Source of the DNA: an uncultured Prevotellaceae bacterium | GTDB lineage: Bacteria; Bacteroidota; Bacteroidia; Bacteroidales; Bacteroidaceae | Reading direction: 5' to 3' | Length of the DNA: 64,000 bases | NCBI GenBank assembly: GCA_902774815.1 | Contig: CACYJV010000006.1 | Coordinates: 1 to 64,000 of the forward strand | Shown: one piece after another, positions 52,680 through 61,908 of the stretch | Numbering within the stretch: position 1 is the stretch's first letter | How the letters are laid out: the number at the start of each line of letters is the position of its first letter | Notes under the pieces: generated by a model | Seen by the model: only the letters and a program-made list of their open reading frames with translations | The model's database searches: none | Told to the model about the DNA's origin: nothing | Program-made: the position numbers and the translations under genes

Positions 52680-54406
52680 TCCGCCTCCAAACAATTACAT
52701 TTCGTAGTCGTCTTCGGCTACTTTCACTCCTTCTGCTGATGGCTTCCGCCGTGAAGTTGTCGGCAGAAGAAGTTCCTATGTCCACGCTTCCGCAATATGC
52801 TTCGCCCGTCAATTATGAGATGGTGTTGGCTGGTAACTTCGGCGAACCTCGTCCCAACCATTTCCATGGTGGTGTCGACATCAAGACGGGTGGGGTAGAA
52901 GGCAAGCCCATTTTCTCCATCGGCGGAGGATATGTGTCGATGGTTACCGTCGGGATGTTTGGCTTTGGCAATGCCGTCTACGTCCATCACCCCGAAGGCT
53001 ACACCAGCGTCTATTGCCACCTGAAGCGTTTCACGCCCCAGATTGCGGCCCTTGTCCGCAAGCAGCAGTATGCCAGGCATTCGGCCGAGGGCGAGTTTCA
53101 TTTCCGTCCCTTTGAACTTCCCGTTGCACTAGGGCAATTCATAGCCGTCAGCGGGAACACCGGTGCCTCCACGGCTCCACATCTTCATCTCGAAATTCAC
53201 GACACGAAGACATGGCGCATGCTCGACCCCCTCGATTTCATCGGTCATCAACTCGTTGATGGTCAGCCCCCTCAAGGCCATGCGCTGATGGTCTATCCTC
53301 AGCCGGGCGAGGGTGTTTTTGCGGGCGGAAGCATTCAGCAGAGCATCGGACTCTCGTCCCATGAACTGCCCCGACACTACTCTGCCTGGGGTAAGGTGGG
53401 CTTCGGCCTATGGGCAAACGACTACATGGAGGCCACCTACAACCACTATGGCATCCGCCGTATGCAGTTGTTTGTTGACGACAGGGAGGTGTTTTCGTCT
53501 GATGTCAGCGGCATTCCCGTCAAGCAAAACATGCAGGTGAACGCATGGGGCGACTATGACCACTATCTGCGTTCACACGTCTGGTACATGAAGGCCTTTG
53601 CCGAGCCTGGGATTACCCTCCCCATTCTCAAGACCGACGAGCATCGCGGCTATGTCTATTTCAACGAGGAACGGCCCTATCACCTCTGCTTTGTTCTTAC
53701 CGATTATAAGGGTAACCAGAGCCGCTATGGCTTCACCGTTGAGGGCAAGCCCAGCAAGTTGAACACGCAACCACTCTTTTCCAAGCTTCAGATGCTTCGC
53801 CACGACAGGCTGAACAACGTCCAGATGCCTGGTCTTCAGCTCATTGTACGACCGATGATGATAGGTAAGAACACGCCCTATCAGCCTAAGGTCAAACGCC
53901 AACCCGGCCATTACTCAGATGCTTATCAGCTGACGGAACGCTCGTTCCAGCTCTTTGACTACCAGGCCATGGCCATCCGCGTGAACCGAACCGATGTTGA
54001 AGACCCATCAAAGCTTTACGTCGTCTGCCATTGGGGAGCCGATAAATACATGGGTGGACGCTATGAAGACGGTTGGGTGTGGGCACATGCCCGCGAACTG
54101 GGTGCCACCTATGAACTCGACTACGACGACCAGCCTCCAACAATCCACTTCATGGGCATGGGCACTTGGCGTGGTGAGTCATTCCTAAGGGTAGCCCTGA
54201 CCGATTCGAAGAGTGGACTTCTTCGTTACGAGGCAACCATCGACGGCCAGTTTGTGCTCCTTGAGCCGTTGCCAAAGTCGAACACTCTTGAGTGCCGGTT
54301 GCGCCATTCCTCGGTGAAACCCACAGGTCGCCAACACACGTTCTCCCTGACGGCTGAGGACCAACGCCACAACCGAAGCACCTTTACCACGCAAATCACC
54401 TATTAG
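52673..54406 (+). CDS. Exported M23-family (LytM) peptidase
   Basis: This 577-aa protein has a signal peptide (about residues 12-31, SRLRLLSLLLLMASAVKLSA). The LytM domain has NHFHGGVDI (zinc ligands H65 and D69) and HLHLEIHD (HxH) near residue 170, the full HxxxD...HxH set, so it is probably an active peptidoglycan endopeptidase or LysM-like hydrolase. The remaining 370 residues are beta-rich and may bind the cell wall. It overlaps nadC by 7 bp. In this window it is followed by a C69 dipeptidase, another peptide-cleaving exported enzyme. Confidence 0.92.
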   Translation: MLIRLQTITFRSRLRLLSLLLLMASAVKLSAEEVPMSTLPQYASPVNYEMVLAGNFGEPRPNHFHGGVDIKTGGVEGKPIFSIGGGYVSMVTVGMFGFGNAVYVHHPEGYTSVYCHLKRFTPQIAALVRKQQYARHSAEGEFHFRPFELPVALGQFIAVSGNTGASTAPHLHLEIHDTKTWRMLDPLDFIGHQLVDGQPPQGHALMVYPQPGEGVFAGGSIQQSIGLSSHELPRHYSAWGKVGFGLWANDYMEATYNHYGIRRMQLFVDDREVFSSDVSGIPVKQNMQVNAWGDYDHYLRSHVWYMKAFAEPGITLPILKTDEHRGYVYFNEERPYHLCFVLTDYKGNQSRYGFTVEGKPSKLNTQPLFSKLQMLRHDRLNNVQMPGLQLIVRPMMIGKNTPYQPKVKRQPGHYSDAYQLTERSFQLFDYQAMAIRVNRTDVEDPSKLYVVCHWGADKYMGGRYEDGWVWAHARELGATYELDYDDQPPTIHFMGMGTWRGESFLRVALTDSKSGLLRYEATIDGQFVLLEPLPKSNTLECRLRHSSVKPTGRQHTFSLTAEDQRHNRSTFTTQITY

Positions 54407-54454
54407 GACACACATCCCCATGTTCGAAACAAAAGAAACAACAACATAAGACAA

Positions 54455-56182
54455 ATGAAAAAACTCATCCTTTCCATCCTGTTGCTGACTGGCTTCGGCA
54501 CCTTTGCCAATGCCTGCACCAACTTCATTGTCGGCAAGAAAGCCTCTGCCGACGGTTCAGTGATTTGTTCTTACAATGCCGACGACTACGGCATGTTCAT
54601 AGGACTCTGCCACTATCCCGCCATGAAGCATGCTCCTGGAGCCATGCGCCAGGTCAAGAATTGGGACACGGGCGTCTATCAGGGACAGATACCTGAAGCT
54701 GCCGAGACCTACAACGTCATTGGCAACATCAACGAATGGCAGGTCACCATCGGCGAAACCACCTATGGCGGTCGCGAGGAGATGGTCGATACGACGGGCA
54801 TCATCGATTATGGCTCACTCATCTACATCACTCTCCAGCGCTCGCGCTCAGCTCGTGAAGCCATCTACATCATGACCAAACTTGCCGAAACCTACGGCTA
54901 CAACTCCGAAGGTGAGACCTTTACCATTTGCGATGCCAACGAAGCCTGGATTCTCGAGATGATGGGAACAGGCAGCGACAAGGCTTTGAACACACGCGAG
55001 AAGCTCAATCGTGTTGTGTGGGTGGCCCAACGTGTGCCCGACGATGCCATTTGTGGACATGCCAACCAGAGCCGTATTGGTCGCTTCATCACGGGAAAGA
55101 AGGTCAATGCCAAAGGCCTTTATCCCAAAATGGAGAAGGGTAGTGTGAAAGCCGACGATAATGCCACGCTCTACTACTCGAAAGACGTCGTGCGCTATGC
55201 CCGCTTGATGGGTTGGTACGAAGGCTCCGACCAGAACTTCTCGTGGAAATGGGCCTACGCAGCACCCGACTTTGGCGGCCGTCGCTATTGCGATGCACGC
55301 GTCTGGTCGTTCTTCCGCCACTTCGATAACGGTTTCGACCGCTATCTTCCCTGGGCACTTGGCGAGGATCCCAATGCCGAGGACATGCCCCTTTGGATTA
55401 AGCCCAACCGCAAGGTGAGCGTACAGGACATCGAGGAATGTATGCGCGACCACTACGAAGGCACCGCCCTCGCACTCGACTCAACCACCATTGGCGGTGG
55501 TATCTGGCAGATGCCCTATCGTCCGACGCCCCTTTCGTTCGAGGTCGATGGCAAGAAGTACTTCAACGAACGCCCCACCAGCACCCAGCAGACGGGCTTT
55601 ACCTATGTCTCGCAGATGCGCTCTTGGCTGCCTCGTCAGGTGGGTGGCATCCTCTGGTTCGGTAATGACGATGGCAACATGGTGGCCTATACGCCCATCT
55701 ATTGCGGCAATACCGTCCAGCCAGAGTGCTATAATACGCCGGGAGCCGATGCCGTGACGTTCTCCGACAAGAACGCCTATTGGGTGTGCAACTGGGTTTC
55801 GAACATGGTATATCCGCGCTATTCCCAGCTGTTCCCATCGCTCAAGGCTGTCCGCGACTCGCTTGAGCAGAACTATTTCAATAGTCAGGCCGTTGTAGAA
55901 GAGGCCGCCATGAACATCTACAACATCAATCAGGCGCGAGCCATTGAGTTCCTGACCGACTACAGCAACCAGAAAGCCCAGCAGATGCTTGCCCGTTGGA
56001 AGCAGTTGGCCACGTATCTCATCGTGAAGTACAACGACATGATTGTGAAACCCGAGAAGAATGGCCATTTCACCCGCACAAAGACGGGCCTTGGTGCACG
56101 TCCTTCGCGTCCTGGCTATCCCACGCCTTATGCACGCCACTACGTCCGTCAGACGGGGGATAAATACAGTGTGCCGGAATAA
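54455..56182 (+). CDS. C69-family dipeptidase, exported
   Basis: This 575-aa N-terminal-nucleophile hydrolase has a signal peptide MKKLILSILLLTGFGTFANA, and cutting after Ala20 would expose Cys21 in CTNFIVGKKASADGSV, the N-terminal catalytic Cys of the U34/C69 family. TFTICDANEAWILEMMG is another family stretch. It hydrolyses dipeptides, probably in the periplasm. No ATG alternative is plausible. It is followed by array C. Confidence 0.94.
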   Translation: MKKLILSILLLTGFGTFANACTNFIVGKKASADGSVICSYNADDYGMFIGLCHYPAMKHAPGAMRQVKNWDTGVYQGQIPEAAETYNVIGNINEWQVTIGETTYGGREEMVDTTGIIDYGSLIYITLQRSRSAREAIYIMTKLAETYGYNSEGETFTICDANEAWILEMMGTGSDKALNTREKLNRVVWVAQRVPDDAICGHANQSRIGRFITGKKVNAKGLYPKMEKGSVKADDNATLYYSKDVVRYARLMGWYEGSDQNFSWKWAYAAPDFGGRRYCDARVWSFFRHFDNGFDRYLPWALGEDPNAEDMPLWIKPNRKVSVQDIEECMRDHYEGTALALDSTTIGGGIWQMPYRPTPLSFEVDGKKYFNERPTSTQQTGFTYVSQMRSWLPRQVGGILWFGNDDGNMVAYTPIYCGNTVQPECYNTPGADAVTFSDKNAYWVCNWVSNMVYPRYSQLFPSLKAVRDSLEQNYFNSQAVVEEAAMNIYNINQARAIEFLTDYSNQKAQQMLARWKQLATYLIVKYNDMIVKPEKNGHFTRTKTGLGARPSRPGYPTPYARHYVRQTGDKYSVPE

Positions 56183-56248
56183 ACTCTAACTCTTTGATTT
56201 AGAGAAGCTTGTAAATAGCGGCCAAGAATCTTTCCTTGGTACGGCGTG

Positions 56249-56326
56249 AAGCATAGCTTTATACCTTACAACTCATAGCTTTATTCGATATGGAGCTATG
56301 CTTTATAGGGGTATAAAGCTATGCTT
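56249..56326. other. Nested inverted repeats at the start of array C
   Basis: AAGCATAGCTTTATACC (56249-56265) is an exact 17-bp reverse complement of the segment at 56310-56326. Inside lie CATAGCT (56274-56280) with AGCTATG (56294-56300) and, overlapping, GCTTTATA/TATAAAGC around GGGG (56300-56319). TTTTATTG follows, so the structure could terminate the dipeptidase transcript. Confidence 0.75.
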
Positions 56327-56517
56327 TTATTGTGTAATAGCATTGCTTTGCAGGTTACAAGTCAATGCTTTATAGGTATCAGAGCATTGCTTTTTAAGTC
56401 TAAAGTCATTGCTTCGTTCCTCTGATGTCAATGCTTTATATGCTTATTGTCATTGTCCTATGTACTTAAAACCTATTACTTCCTTCCACTATTCACGATG
56501 CTTTTTAGCTATATTTC
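56252..56517 (+). repeat. 22-bp-period degenerate array C
   Basis: Units start at 56252, 56274, 56296, 56319, 56341, 56363, 56385, 56407, 56429 and 56451, with two weaker ones after. All strong units are 22 bp except the third (56296), which is 23 bp, exactly as in arrays A and B. Cores are CATAGCTTTA, CTATGCTTTA, CATTGCTTTG, CAATGCTTTA and so on. It lies between the C69 dipeptidase and the moxR operon. Confidence 0.9.
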
Positions 56518-56537
56518 ATGCGGATTCCAACCCCATC

Positions 56538-56592
56538 AAACACCTTTAACCACGGTAACAATCCCATTTGTTGCGGGTGTTTTTTGTTTTTA
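56538..56592 (+). terminator. Possible terminator before the moxR operon
   Basis: AAACACC (56538-56544) pairs with GGTGTTT (56576-56582), inner CCC/GGG, followed by a T-run. The loop is long (about 30 nt), so it is a weak candidate. Confidence 0.4.
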
Positions 56593-56648
56593 GAAACTTT
56601 TTTAATATTATTTAGTTTGCAATATTCGCCTCTCTGCTGAGATTGTTG

Positions 56649-56656
56649 TAATTTTG
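56649..56656 (+). promoter_or_regulatory. -7 element of the moxR-bat operon
   Basis: TAATTTTG followed by C, 44 bp before the moxR ATG. No TTTG at the right -33 distance is seen. Confidence 0.55.
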
Positions 56657-56699
56657 CACAGAATTTTGAAAAGAACAAACATTAGACTAAAATACAACT

Positions 56700-57695
56700 A
56701 TGGCAGAATCAATCGACATCCGCGAATTGAACATGCGGATTGAACAAGAGAGCGGCTTCGTCACAAATCTGGTGACAGGCATGAACCGCGTCATCGTAGG
56801 GCAGCGCCATCTGGTGGACTCATTGCTCATCGGATTGCTCAGCGATGGTCACATCCTGCTCGAAGGTGTGCCCGGTCTGGCCAAGACACTGGCCATTAAG
56901 ACCTTGGCACAGCTCATCGACGCCGACTACAGCCGCATTCAGTTTACCCCAGACCTGCTCCCTGCCGACGTCATCGGTACGATGATCTACTCGCAGAAGG
57001 AAGAGAACTTCCAGGTGAAGCGCGGTCCCGTGTTTGCCAACTTTGTGCTGGCCGACGAAATCAACCGTGCTCCTGCCAAGGTGCAGAGCGCACTTCTCGA
57101 GGCTATGCAGGAGCATCAGGTCACCATTGGCGAAAAGACGTTCACACTTCCCAACCCCTTCCTCGTCATGGCTACGCAGAACCCAATAGAGCAGGAGGGT
57201 ACTTACCAGTTGCCCGAAGCACAGGTCGACCGTTTCATGTTGAAGGTTCTCATCGGCTATCCCACGCTGGAAGAGGAGAAACTCATCATCCGCGAAAACC
57301 TAGCTGGTTCGCTTCCTGAAGTTCGTCCCGTTACAACGGCAGAGGAAATCCTTCGTGCCCGTCGTGTTGTCGGCGACGTTTACATCGACGAGAAGATTGA
57401 GCAGTACATTGCCGACATCGTCTTTGCCACACGCTATCCCGACCGTTATGGACTGCCCGAGGTGAAGGACATGATCACGTTCGGTGGCTCGCCACGTGCC
57501 AGCATCAACCTGGCAAAGGCCGCCCGTGCCTATGCCTTCATCAAACGTCGCGGCTATGTGGTGCCCGAAGATGTGCGCGCCGTGGCCCACGATGTGCTTC
57601 GCCACCGTATTGGACTCAGCTACGAGGCCGAGGCAGCCAACATCACGAGCGAGGAAATCGTCTCGAAGATCATCAATAAGGTCGAGGTGCCCTAA
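56700..57695 (+). CDS. MoxR-type AAA+ ATPase
   Basis: This 331-aa AAA+ protein has Walker A GVPGLAKT at residues 56-63, Walker B NFVLADEINRAP and sensor FLVMATQNPIEQEGTYQLPEAQ. MoxR proteins act as chaperones for VWA-domain partners, and this gene heads a unit with DUF58 and two VWA proteins. In Bacteroides the operon has been linked to oxygen tolerance. It has its own promoter region and is 58 bp before DUF58. Confidence 0.96.
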   Translation: MAESIDIRELNMRIEQESGFVTNLVTGMNRVIVGQRHLVDSLLIGLLSDGHILLEGVPGLAKTLAIKTLAQLIDADYSRIQFTPDLLPADVIGTMIYSQKEENFQVKRGPVFANFVLADEINRAPAKVQSALLEAMQEHQVTIGEKTFTLPNPFLVMATQNPIEQEGTYQLPEAQVDRFMLKVLIGYPTLEEEKLIIRENLAGSLPEVRPVTTAEEILRARRVVGDVYIDEKIEQYIADIVFATRYPDRYGLPEVKDMITFGGSPRASINLAKAARAYAFIKRRGYVVPEDVRAVAHDVLRHRIGLSYEAEAANITSEEIVSKIINKVEVP

Positions 57696-57752
57696 GAAAA
57701 GTTGGAAATTGACAATTGTAGATTGACAATTTAGAAGCAACTTACAGAAACA

Positions 57753-58643
57753 TTGGAGACTCAGGATTTAATCAAGAAAGTCAGGAAGATTGAGATCAAG
57801 ACGCGCGGATTGAGCTCGAACATCTTTGCAGGTCAGTACCATTCGGCCTTCAAGGGACGTGGTATGGCCTTCTCAGAGGTGCGCGAGTATCAGTTTGGCG
57901 ACGACGTTCGCGACATCGACTGGAACGTTACCGCCCGTTTCCACCGTCCTTATGTGAAGGTGTTCGAGGAGGAGCGCGAGCTGACCGTAATGCTTCTTGT
58001 CGACGTCAGCGGCTCGCTCGACTTTGGAACTACCCGCCAGATGAAGCGCGACATGGTCACCGAGATTGCCGCAACGCTGGCTTTCTCGGCCATACAGAAC
58101 AACGATAAGATAGGCGTCGTATTCTTCTCTGACCGCATCGAGAAATACATTCCTCCGAAGAAGGGCCGCAAGCACATCCTCTATATCATCCGCGAGATGC
58201 TCGACTTCAAGACTGAGAGCCGGCGAACCAACGTCAGCCAAGCCGTGGAGTTCCTCTCGCAAGTGATGAAGCGGCGCTGTACGGCCTTCATGTTGAGCGA
58301 CTTCTACGAACAACCCGACGTGGTTGGCGACGGCAGACATCTGGAACACGCGCTGACCATTGGTAACCGGAAGCACGACATCGTGGCCATTCAGGTCTAC
58401 GACCCACGCGCCAAGTCACTTCCCGACATAGGTCTGATGAAGGTGCGCGATGCCGAGACAGGTCATGAAATGGTCATCGACACCAGCTCGAAGAAACTCC
58501 GGCTTGCGCACACACGTTACTTCATGGAGCGTCAGGCGCTGCTTCGCGAGACGTTTGCCAAGACGAATGTCGACTGGACGTCGGTAGCTACCAACGAAGA
58601 CTACGTGAAAGCGCTCATGATACTCTTTAAGCAACGACTTTAA
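57753..58643 (+). CDS. DUF58 protein with VWA-like MIDAS motif
   Basis: This 296-aa cytoplasmic protein has the DUF58 motif EYQFGDDVRDIDWNVTARF (about residues 45-63) and a MIDAS-like VDVSGSLDFG (DVSGS at 84-88). It starts with TTG (no ATG is available until well inside), giving ETQDLIKKVRKIEIKTRG, the usual Bacteroidales N-terminus. DUF58 proteins are the classic partners of MoxR ATPases. It lies second in the operon. Confidence 0.93.
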   Translation: METQDLIKKVRKIEIKTRGLSSNIFAGQYHSAFKGRGMAFSEVREYQFGDDVRDIDWNVTARFHRPYVKVFEEERELTVMLLVDVSGSLDFGTTRQMKRDMVTEIAATLAFSAIQNNDKIGVVFFSDRIEKYIPPKKGRKHILYIIREMLDFKTESRRTNVSQAVEFLSQVMKRRCTAFMLSDFYEQPDVVGDGRHLEHALTIGNRKHDIVAIQVYDPRAKSLPDIGLMKVRDAETGHEMVIDTSSKKLRLAHTRYFMERQALLRETFAKTNVDWTSVATNEDYVKALMILFKQRL

Positions 58644-58691
58644 TTCACAATGTTACAACGGCTTAAGTCCTGTCAATACATTAACTGAATC

Positions 58692-59765
58692 ATGCGAAGA
58701 TTAGCATTCATCACGGCCTTTGCCATGCTCGCCATCATCACTTGTCGGGCTCAAAGCGTGCAGGTTGAGCAGACGCTCGACTCCATCAATGGCATCTTCA
58801 TTGGCCAGCAGGCCCACATGACCGTTGGAGTAACGGCCAAGGAGGGCACGCAGGTGGAGTTCCCCGATTGGCGTCCGCTGACCTATCTCGTGCCTGGCGT
58901 CGAGCTGTTGGCCATTGATGCCGATACTGTTGATGCCGGCGATGGGCTGACTACGTTTCGCAAGCGCCTCACCATCACCAGCTTCGACGAGCATCTCTAT
59001 CCGCTTCCGCCTGTCGAAGTGAAAGTGGGCGGCAAGGCATACAAGGGCAATCAGCTGGCGCTGAAGGTCATTACCGTCGATGTGGACACCGTTCATCCCA
59101 ACCAATTCTTCCCGCCAAAGGATGTGCAGAAGAATCCTTTCCTCTGGGCAGAGTGGCGCACTCCCTTCCTGCTGAGCCTGCTTTTCGTCGCCCTTTTGTT
59201 CCTGGCCGTATGGTTCTTCCTGCGGTTGAAGGCAAACAAGCCCATCATCGCGAGCATTCGCATCATCAAGAAGATACTTCCTCACCAGCGTGCCATGAAG
59301 GCCATCGACCAAATCAAGGCCGAACACATGACCGCTTCAGAGGACCAAAAGGAATACTACACCCGACTGACTGACACGCTTCGCCAGTACATTCGTGAGC
59401 GATTCGGCTTCAATGCCATGGAGATGACCACTCCGGAGATCATCTTCCACCTGCAGGAGTCAGGCGACCAGACCATGATAGGCGAGCTGAAGGAACTCTT
59501 CGAGACTGCCGACCTCGTGAAGTTTGCCAAGTATTCAACGCTCATGGGCGAGAATGACATGAACCTTGTCAATGCCATCAACTTCATCGACCTGACGAAA
59601 CTCGAGGGACAACCCACCGAGGAGCGCATCGTGCCGAAACTTACTGAAGGCGAGGAACGTACACGCAAGACTCGTATCGTCATCAAAGTGTTGATTTGGA
59701 CCATCGCCGTCATCGAAGCAGTCCTGTTCAGCTACATCCTTTACAGCATCTTCCAGTTGATGTAG
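58692..59765 (+). CDS. Membrane protein of the Bat operon, unknown function
   Basis: This 357-aa protein has a signal-like N-terminus (MRRLAFITAFAMLAIITCRAQS). A periplasmic beta-rich part runs to about residue 150, followed by a membrane helix (about 155-176, LLSLLFVALLFLAVWFFL). A cytoplasmic charged helical region (about 180-325) and a C-terminal helix (about 335-355) follow. It is the usual gene between DUF58 and batA in Bacteroidales. It resembles the DUF4381-like proteins of such operons, but I do not assign it. Confidence 0.8.
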   Translation: MRRLAFITAFAMLAIITCRAQSVQVEQTLDSINGIFIGQQAHMTVGVTAKEGTQVEFPDWRPLTYLVPGVELLAIDADTVDAGDGLTTFRKRLTITSFDEHLYPLPPVEVKVGGKAYKGNQLALKVITVDVDTVHPNQFFPPKDVQKNPFLWAEWRTPFLLSLLFVALLFLAVWFFLRLKANKPIIASIRIIKKILPHQRAMKAIDQIKAEHMTASEDQKEYYTRLTDTLRQYIRERFGFNAMEMTTPEIIFHLQESGDQTMIGELKELFETADLVKFAKYSTLMGENDMNLVNAINFIDLTKLEGQPTEERIVPKLTEGEERTRKTRIVIKVLIWTIAVIEAVLFSYILYSIFQLM

Positions 59766-59827
59766 GAATGTGCCTGTCGGTGATTGATAGATGGTGATAA
59801 AACGTAAATAGTAAATCATAAAAGAAA

Positions 59828-60826
59828 GTGGAATTTGCCAATAAAGAATATTTCCTGCTGCTCCTGCTGCTGATACCATACTTGATTTGGTATTTCGGCT
59901 ATCGGAAAAAGAGCGAGCCAACCATGCAGATGAGCGACACCTATGCCTATCGCAACGCTCCGAAGAGCCTTCGTATGCGTATGCTCCATCTGCCTATGCT
60001 CCTACGGCTGGCCACTTTTGTGCTGTTGGTCATTGTACTTGCACGTCCACAAACCCACAACTCGTGGGACAAGCGCACCACCGAGGGCATCGACATCATG
60101 CTGGCCATGGACGTCTCGACGTCGATGTTGGCCGAAGACCTGAAGCCTAACCGCATGGAGGCAGCCAAGAACGTGGCAGCAGAGTTCATTTCCGGTCGTC
60201 CCAACGACAACATTGGACTGACCATCTTTGCGGGTGAGGCATTCACCCAGTGCCCTATGACGACTGACCATGCTTCGTTGCTGAACCTGCTGCAAGGTGT
60301 TCGCACCGACATTATCACTCGTGGACTCATGAGCGATGGTACTGCCGTGGGCATGGGACTGGCCAATGCCGTGTCGCGACTGAAGAATTCAAAGGCCAAG
60401 TCGAAGGTGGTCATCCTGCTTACCGACGGTTCCAACAACATGGGCGACCTGTCGCCGATGACCAGTGCGCAGATAGCCAAGAGCCTTGGCATACGCGTCT
60501 ATACCGTCGGTGTGGGCACTAATAAGGCGGCACCTTACCCAATGCCTGTGGCTGGAGGTGTGCAATACGTCAACATTCCCGTTGAAATTGACACAAAGAC
60601 ACTCTCCGATATTGCTGCCGCTACCGAGGGCAACTTCTATCGGGCCACCAACAATAACGAGCTGAAGCAAATCTATAAGGACATCGACAAGCTGGAGAAG
60701 AGCAAGATGAGCGTCACCAAGTTCTCCAAACGCTACGAGGCTTACATGCCGTTTGCCATTGCTGCGTTTGTGCTCCTGCTCCTGGAGATTTTGCTTCGCA
60801 CAACTGTCTTGCGGCGAATTCCCTGA
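59828..60826 (+). CDS. batA: BatA, VWA-domain membrane protein
   Basis: This 332-aa protein has membrane helices at about residues 8-24 and 56-73 and a C-terminal helix near 305-325. The VWA domain lies between, with MIDAS DVSTS at residues 95-99 and ILLTDGSNNMG further on. The start is GTG (59828). BatA and BatB are the VWA components of the Bacteroides aerotolerance operon and probably act at the periplasmic face. batB follows after 41 bp. Confidence 0.94.
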   Translation: MEFANKEYFLLLLLLIPYLIWYFGYRKKSEPTMQMSDTYAYRNAPKSLRMRMLHLPMLLRLATFVLLVIVLARPQTHNSWDKRTTEGIDIMLAMDVSTSMLAEDLKPNRMEAAKNVAAEFISGRPNDNIGLTIFAGEAFTQCPMTTDHASLLNLLQGVRTDIITRGLMSDGTAVGMGLANAVSRLKNSKAKSKVVILLTDGSNNMGDLSPMTSAQIAKSLGIRVYTVGVGTNKAAPYPMPVAGGVQYVNIPVEIDTKTLSDIAAATEGNFYRATNNNELKQIYKDIDKLEKSKMSVTKFSKRYEAYMPFAIAAFVLLLLEILLRTTVLRRIP

Positions 60827-60867
60827 TGTGTAGTTCGCAACAGACATCATTTCAATAAAGAAAGAAC

Positions 60868-61908
60868 ATGTTTAGATTCGAAAACCCACTATATCTCTGG
60901 CTGTTACTGGTCGTTCCCCTGCTGGCACTCATCAGGTTCTGGGGATGGCGGCAACGCCGACGCAAGCTCCGCAAGTTTGGTGATCCAGCCTTGCTCAAGG
61001 AACTGATGCCCGACGTATCGAAGTATCGTCCCACGGTGAAGTTCTGGTTGCTTCAGGCAGCACTTGCCTTGCTCATCGTGATGCTGGCACGTCCACAGAT
61101 GGGAACGAAGATTTCGCGCGAGAAGCGCAATGGCATCGAAACCATCATCTGCCTTGACATCAGCAACTCCATGCTGGCTCAGGATGTGGTTCCTTCGCGT
61201 CTGCAGAAGAGCAAGATGCTTGTCGAAAATCTCGTTGACCATTTCACCAACGATAAGATTGGCCTCATTGTCTTTGCAGGCGATGCCTTCGTCCAGCTTC
61301 CCATTACCAGCGACTACGTCTCGGCCAAGATGTTCCTGCAGAGCATTGAGCCCTCGCTCATCGACATGCAGGGCACCGACATCGCCCGAGCCTTGTCCAT
61401 GGCCAGCAATTGCTTCACCCAACTGGAGAAGATTGGCCGTGCCATCATCGTCATTACCGATGGTGAGGACCACGAAGGTGGTGCACTCGAGGCCGCTCAG
61501 GCAGCCAAGAAGAAGGGCATGAACGTGTTCATCCTCGGCGTTGGCGACACGAAGGGCAGTCCTATACCCGACGGACAAGGTGGCTATATGCGTGATGCTG
61601 CCGGCAATATCGTCATGACGGCACTCAACGAGGACATGTGTCAGCAAATTGCCCAGGCAGGTAGTGGCAAGTATATCCACGTAGATAACACCAGCGACGC
61701 GCAGGAAGCCCTCAACGACGAGCTCATCCGCCTGCAGAAAGGCGAAACTGACAGCGTTGTCTATAGCGAGTACGATGAGCAGTTCCAGGCCTTTGGCATC
61801 CTTGTGCTGCTTTTGCTCATCATCGAGACAATCATCTTGGAGAGCAAGAACCCGCTCACCCAGAAGTGGTCGCTCTTCAAACGCAACAAAAAGACGAAAC
61901 AATCATGA
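60868..61908 (+). CDS. batB: BatB, VWA-domain membrane protein
   Basis: This 346-aa paralog of BatA has helices near residues 8-24 and 58-74 and a C-terminal helix near 310-328. The VWA domain carries MIDAS DISNS at residues 97-101 and IVITDGEDHEGG. It overlaps batC by 4 bp (ATGA). The complete MIDAS suggests metal-dependent binding of a partner. Confidence 0.94.
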   Translation: MFRFENPLYLWLLLVVPLLALIRFWGWRQRRRKLRKFGDPALLKELMPDVSKYRPTVKFWLLQAALALLIVMLARPQMGTKISREKRNGIETIICLDISNSMLAQDVVPSRLQKSKMLVENLVDHFTNDKIGLIVFAGDAFVQLPITSDYVSAKMFLQSIEPSLIDMQGTDIARALSMASNCFTQLEKIGRAIIVITDGEDHEGGALEAAQAAKKKGMNVFILGVGDTKGSPIPDGQGGYMRDAAGNIVMTALNEDMCQQIAQAGSGKYIHVDNTSDAQEALNDELIRLQKGETDSVVYSEYDEQFQAFGILVLLLLIIETIILESKNPLTQKWSLFKRNKKTKQS

